A stretch of 64,000 bases of DNA from Halomicrobium urmianum (GTDB taxonomy: Archaea > Halobacteriota > Halobacteria > Halobacteriales > Haloarculaceae), in the NCBI RefSeq assembly GCF_020217425.1, contig NZ_CP084090.1, positions 806,001-870,000 of the forward strand, given 5' to 3'. Under the pieces are notes generated by a model. That model ran no database searches. It saw nothing but the letters and a program-made list of their open reading frames with translations, and was not told the DNA's origin. A program made the translations under genes and the position numbers. Below, piece by piece: positions 60,509-64,000 of this stretch. How positions within the stretch are numbered: the stretch's first letter is position 1; every line of letters starts with the position of its first letter.

Positions 60509-61813
60509 CTACGCGTAGTCGTCGAAGGTCGGGCGCTCGCGGTCGCCGGGGAAGTCGTCGACCGGCGCCGTGGTCTGGTCGCCCGACGCCATGTCCTTGA
60601 CGGTGACCTCGTCGTTCTCGAGGTCCTGCTCGCCGACGATGACCACCGTCTCGGCGTTGATCGAGTCGGCGTAGCCCATCTGCGCGCCGAAGCTCCGGCC
60701 GGCGACGTCAGTCTCGACGACGTGGCCGCGGGCACGCAGGTCCCGCGCGACGCGGGCGGCGACCGGACGGGTGTCGCCCACCTGCAGGACGTAGTAGTCG
60801 GTCGACAGCGCCTCCTCGGGCCAGACGCCGGCGCGCTGGCAGAGCAGTCCCAGCGTGGCGTGCCCCGGCGCGAACCCGACGGCGGGCGTCGGCTGACCAC
60901 CGAAGCCCTCGATGAGGTCGTCGTAGCGGCCGCCGCCGAACACCGAGCGAGACACCTCGCCGGTCGAGTCGAAGCACTCGAAGACGACGCCGGTGTAGTA
61001 GTCCAGCCCGCGGGCGGTGGTCAGCGAGACGGTGCAGTACTCGCGAGCGCCGAAGTCCTCGGCGGCGGAAAGCACCGCTTCGAGGTTCTCGACGGCCTCG
61101 CCGACCTGCTCGGAGCCGGACCACTCCGCGAGCGTGGCCAGTTCGTCGGTGTCGACCTGGAGCATCTCGTCGAACTCCTCGGCCTGGTCGACGGAGAGGC
61201 CCGCCGCGGTCAGTAGCTCGAAGTACTCCTCGCGGTCGACCTTCGCCCGCTTGTCGACGGCGCGGACGGCCTCGGGGGCGTCGACGTCGGCCTCGAAGGA
61301 GTCCAGCAGCCCGGAGAGGATGTCGCGGTGAGAGACGCGGAAGTCGAAGTCGTCGGCAGTCAGCCCCAGTTCGGTCAGCATGTCCGCGGCGACCGCCAGG
61401 ACCTCCGCGTCGGCGTCTGGCTCCGACGACCCGAAGACGTCGACGTTGGTCTGGTAGAACTCGCGGAACCGGCCCTGCTGGACCTGCTCGTAGCGCCAGA
61501 ACGGCCGCGTCGAGTACCACTTGATCGGCTTCGACAGCTCCTGCTGCTTCGCGACGACCATCCGGGCGACCGTCGGCGTCAGCTCCGGGGTCAGGGCGAC
61601 GTCGCGGCCGCCCTTGTCCTCGAAGCTGTACAGCTCCTCGACGATCTCCTCGCCGGACTTGTCGACGTACATCTGCGTCTGCTCCAGGGCCGGCGTCCCG
61701 ATCTCCCGGAAGCCGTAGCGGCCGGCCACCGACTCTAGCTGGTCGGTCACCCACCGTCGGGCCTGCATCTCCTCGGGATAGAAGTCGCGAAAGCCCTTGA
61801 TGCGGTCGTACAT
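60509..61813 (-). CDS. hisS: Histidyl-tRNA synthetase
   Basis: 434 aa. Class II synthetase motifs are visible: motif 1 near residues 45-65 (the IGTPALEQTQM segment), motif 2 WRYEQVQQGRFREFYQ, the His-specific RGLDYYTGVVFE, and motif 3 near GFAPGHATLGLL. The C-terminal anticodon-binding domain starts near residue 330. A strong Shine-Dalgarno-like GGGGGAG lies 5 nt ahead of the ATG at 61813, which is unusual among the mostly leaderless genes here. Confidence 0.95.
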   Translation of the reverse strand: MYDRIKGFRDFYPEEMQARRWVTDQLESVAGRYGFREIGTPALEQTQMYVDKSGEEIVEELYSFEDKGGRDVALTPELTPTVARMVVAKQQELSKPIKWYSTRPFWRYEQVQQGRFREFYQTNVDVFGSSEPDADAEVLAVAADMLTELGLTADDFDFRVSHRDILSGLLDSFEADVDAPEAVRAVDKRAKVDREEYFELLTAAGLSVDQAEEFDEMLQVDTDELATLAEWSGSEQVGEAVENLEAVLSAAEDFGAREYCTVSLTTARGLDYYTGVVFECFDSTGEVSRSVFGGGRYDDLIEGFGGQPTPAVGFAPGHATLGLLCQRAGVWPEEALSTDYYVLQVGDTRPVAARVARDLRARGHVVETDVAGRSFGAQMGYADSINAETVVIVGEQDLENDEVTVKDMASGDQTTAPVDDFPGDRERPTFDDYA

Positions 61814-61958
61814 GTCTCCCCCTTCTGGGAGAGCGCAATTGAAACTGTCCTTACGCGCGTCCGGGGTGGCCGGGCGTCGGTGACCGAAGCCGGTCCGCGC
61901 GTCCGCCGGGGGACGGCGTCTCCCGGGACCGACCAGCGTGTCTACGGGAGGACCGCCT

Positions 61959-63137
61959 TCACTGCTGGCGGAACCGGTCGATGGCGTCCTTCGCCGACTT
62001 CGCGGCCGCCGCGGTCGAACCGACCTCCTCGATGGGGATCGACGTCGCTCCCTCGGGCTCCTCGACGTCCTCGACGTGACCGCGGACCCTGAGGACGGGC
62101 TCATCGTCCTCGCGGCGGCGGAGGGCGCGGTAGCCGGCCGCCAGCGCGAGGCCGGCCGCGACGCCGACGCCGGCGACGACCCCGCCCGACAGCGGCGCGC
62201 GCTCCGAGAGCCGAGTGTAGAGGCTCGACCCGGCCACGTGGCCCTCGTAGTCGCCACGCTGCTCCAGGTCGCCGACCGGCTCGTCGAGGACGTTCTTCTC
62301 GGACGTGCGCGCGGGTTGATCCTTCTTCTGCTGGCTGACGAACGTCGTGGACATGAGCCTGTCCGTGAGGCCCCTGGCGTACGTGCCCATCGCCGACAGC
62401 CACTTCGCGCCGCCGCCGACGTACACGTCGCGCCGGGGGCTCTCGGCGGCGTTCAGGATGGCCCGCGCCACCGTCTCGGGCGCGTAGACCGGCGGCGGGA
62501 AGTCCGCGGCCTCGTCCATGTAGTTCTTCGCGTGCTCGCGGTACGGCGTGTCGATCGCGGCCGGCTTGATCAGCGTCACCGAGACGGGCGCGCCGTCGGC
62601 CATGAGCTCCGCACGCAGGGCGTCGGTGAACGCCTTGACGGCGTGCTTCGAGGCCGAGTAACTCCCCTGTAGCGGGAGCGCCTGGTCCGAAGCGACGCTG
62701 CCGACGTTGACGATCGCACCGGGCTTGTGTCGGTTCCGGTAGTGCGCCGCGGCCGCCAGCGAGCCGTACAGCAGGCCCCAGACGTTGGTCTCGAACTGCT
62801 CGCGCATGTCGTCGACCGGCGTCTCGTCCAGCCGCCCGTAGATGAACTGGCCGGCGCCGTTGACCCAGGTGTCGAACCCGCCGTAGGTCTCCTCGGCGAC
62901 CGCGACGATCTGCCCGGCGGCCTCCGGGTCGCCCACATCGGTCGCGACGTACACCGCTTCGCCGCCCGCCTCGGAGATCTCGTGGGTCAGGTCGTCAAGC
63001 GCGTCCTCGCTGCGGGCGACCAGCACCAGGCGCGCGCCGCGCCTGGCGGCCGTCCGCGCGGTCGTCAGTCCGATGCCCGACGTCGCCCCGGTGATCACGA
63101 TCACCTGATCCTCGACCGGCCGGAGGTTCGGGGTCAC
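61959..63137 (-). CDS. Short-chain dehydrogenase with C-terminal membrane-associated extension
   Basis: 392 aa from a GTG at 63137, chosen because GGAGGTG lies 7 nt ahead of it. The SDR core (residues about 1-240) has the NAD site TGATSGIG (14-21), the Asn-Gly-Ala stretch NGAG, Ser in VGSVAS and Tyr/Lys in YSASKHAVK. After it come about 150 residues: a basic linker, a helix of hydrophobic character (GVVAGVGVAAGLALAAGYRAL, about 320-340) and an acidic tail. The extension suggests membrane tethering. Substrate unknown. Confidence 0.88.
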   Translation of the reverse strand: MTPNLRPVEDQVIVITGATSGIGLTTARTAARRGARLVLVARSEDALDDLTHEISEAGGEAVYVATDVGDPEAAGQIVAVAEETYGGFDTWVNGAGQFIYGRLDETPVDDMREQFETNVWGLLYGSLAAAAHYRNRHKPGAIVNVGSVASDQALPLQGSYSASKHAVKAFTDALRAELMADGAPVSVTLIKPAAIDTPYREHAKNYMDEAADFPPPVYAPETVARAILNAAESPRRDVYVGGGAKWLSAMGTYARGLTDRLMSTTFVSQQKKDQPARTSEKNVLDEPVGDLEQRGDYEGHVAGSSLYTRLSERAPLSGGVVAGVGVAAGLALAAGYRALRRREDDEPVLRVRGHVEDVEEPEGATSIPIEEVGSTAAAAKSAKDAIDRFRQQ

Positions 63138-63197
63138 GCGTCGCACCTCCGGTCGAGACTCGCCGTGGCGTCCGTGCGCCGCTGTGCGACCGCGCGC

Positions 63198-63222
63198 CGA
63201 GAGAGCGCTCTGCGCTCTCTCG
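63198..63222. other. Perfect 11-bp hairpin upstream of the SDR gene
   Basis: CGAGAGAGCGC, loop TCT, GCGCTCTCTCG. It lies about 60 nt ahead of the GTG at 63137. It resembles the GAGAGAGC hairpin inside the MITE-like element (44701-44719), so it may be a shared repeat unit, or a regulatory stem. Confidence 0.5.
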
Positions 63223-63408
63223 TGCTCCCGCGTCGTCTCCGAACACGCCGGGACCGCCGAGAACTGATCTGTGGCTGGGACATGCGAAATCACTCCGACG
63301 CCGCGCCGGTGTCCGTACCACGGCCACGACGCCCTTCACGCCGGGGCCTGTATTCGCAGGGGGAACGACCCGCGCGTCAGCCGCCCCGTAGCGGTCCGCC
63401 GCTGCACC

Positions 63409-63993
63409 CTATCGGCGGCCGACGACGCGCGACTGGACGTGTTCGGGGAACACCTCGCCGACGGCCCCGGACCCGTACTCGTCGGCCAGCAGCGCCCGCA
63501 GTTCCGTCTCGTAGTCCGCCTTCGGGACCGTCTCGCTGGGGCCGGTCTCGACCGACAACTTCCGCTCGACGAGGTCGTCGACGGCTCCGCGCCCGTAGCC
63601 CGACAGCGGCGCGACGTAGTCGACCCCGAAGCGGTCCTCCAGGCTCTGGGCCAGCGACCGGTCGACCGCCGGCGCGCGGTCGTCCCGCCGGGTCCCGTCG
63701 ACGACGACGTCGGCCGTCGCCGCCACCGTTTCGAGCGCGTGCTCGTGGACTAGCTGGATTCCCTCGCTGGGGTAGCCGTCCGCGACCATCCGCTCGACGG
63801 CCGCCTCGGCCACCTCGCGGTCGAGTTCGACCGCCTCGAAGGGAAAGCCGAGCGCCTCGGCGGCCGCCCGTCCCTCGGCGGCCACGTCGCGGATCCCGAA
63901 CGTGCAACTCACGAGCGTGACGTCGTAGAACGGCTCCAGCAGTAGCCCGGCGAGCGCCGAGTCCTTGCCCCCGCTAAAGAGCACGCGGGCCAT
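63409..63993 (-). CDS. PP-loop ATP pyrophosphatase family protein
   Basis: 194 aa. The N-terminal SGGKDSA (residues 7-13) is the PP-loop motif that adenylates substrates in N-type ATP pyrophosphatases. Later segments GIRD, GTRRDDRAP and the C-terminal ETELRALLADEYG are consistent with the alpha-hydrolase branch of the family; members include enzymes for diphthamide, tRNA thiolation and amidation. The specific role is unclear. The end is 272 nt from the SDR start on the same strand. Confidence 0.82.
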   Translation of the reverse strand: MARVLFSGGKDSALAGLLLEPFYDVTLVSCTFGIRDVAAEGRAAAEALGFPFEAVELDREVAEAAVERMVADGYPSEGIQLVHEHALETVAATADVVVDGTRRDDRAPAVDRSLAQSLEDRFGVDYVAPLSGYGRGAVDDLVERKLSVETGPSETVPKADYETELRALLADEYGSGAVGEVFPEHVQSRVVGRR

Positions 63994-64000
63994 CTACCGG

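Noticed and set aside
1-64000. tRNA genes or an integration att site at a tRNA end.
   Set aside because: No T-loop GGTTCRANYCY-type motif in a tRNA-like context was found in the gaps I read, but a covariance search was not possible.

Overview
The window is chromosomal DNA of an extremely halophilic archaeon (class Halobacteria). The signs are very high GC, acidic proteins rich in Asp/Glu, archaeal information-processing genes (PAN, Nob1, aIF2-beta with a TRAM domain, aIF5B, SecDF, HisRS, RNase HII), AglB-type N-glycosylation, Tat/lipobox signal peptides, and TATA-like boxes about 25-30 nt ahead of many start codons with almost no leader. The genus cannot be fixed from sequence alone; a Haloarculaceae-like organism is a guess. 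I saw no rRNA, tRNA or CRISPR array.

Layout. 1-9.6 kb: the decayed right end of an IS1341-type element, a multi-PAS histidine kinase, two MFS transporters, small zinc and membrane proteins, a DUF488 protein, an aldo/keto reductase, and a tnpB-only IS1341-type element whose right end abuts the reductase. 9.6-18.5 kb: ATP-type PEP carboxykinase, VanZ-like protein, SDR epimerase, sugar isomerase-like TIM barrel, metallophosphoesterase, AI-2E permease, thioredoxin-reductase-like flavoprotein, EEP nuclease/phosphatase. 18.8-31.2 kb: an envelope-oriented stretch with a TagB/F-like glycerophosphotransferase overlapping a LicC-like nucleotidyltransferase, a GDPD, AglB, a polar amino-acid ABC operon, and a 1001-aa secreted protein packed with N-glycosylation sequons. 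31.5-43.6 kb: an acidic small protein bracketed by inverted 85/86-bp palindromes, hydrolase, MFS, methyltransferase, a phage-type uncharacterised protein, LEA-like protein, CNNM/CorC protein, aIF2-beta, a second histidine kinase, a Na/Ca exchanger, and a cupredoxin-surface protein broken by a frameshift at a G6 run. 43.8-64 kb: mainly housekeeping genes (rnhB, secDF, pgi, CPBP protease, nob1, infB, pyruvoyl arginine decarboxylase, PAN, pepF, truA, hisS, SDR, PP-loop ATPase), interrupted by a 320-bp MITE-like element and a run of palindromes after PAN.

The most promising unexplained items are: (i) the TagB-like plus LicC-like pair near AglB and a hyper-sequon surface protein, which suggests a CDP-alcohol-activated, phosphate-containing surface glycan; (ii) an 85/86-bp palindromic element in three copies that supplies or touches stop codons and twice brackets one gene; (iii) two IS1341-type right ends sharing a 24-nt block and a TTTAC terminus, one with two adjacent perfect hairpins in the expected guide-RNA region; and (iv) the frameshifted cupredoxin gene.
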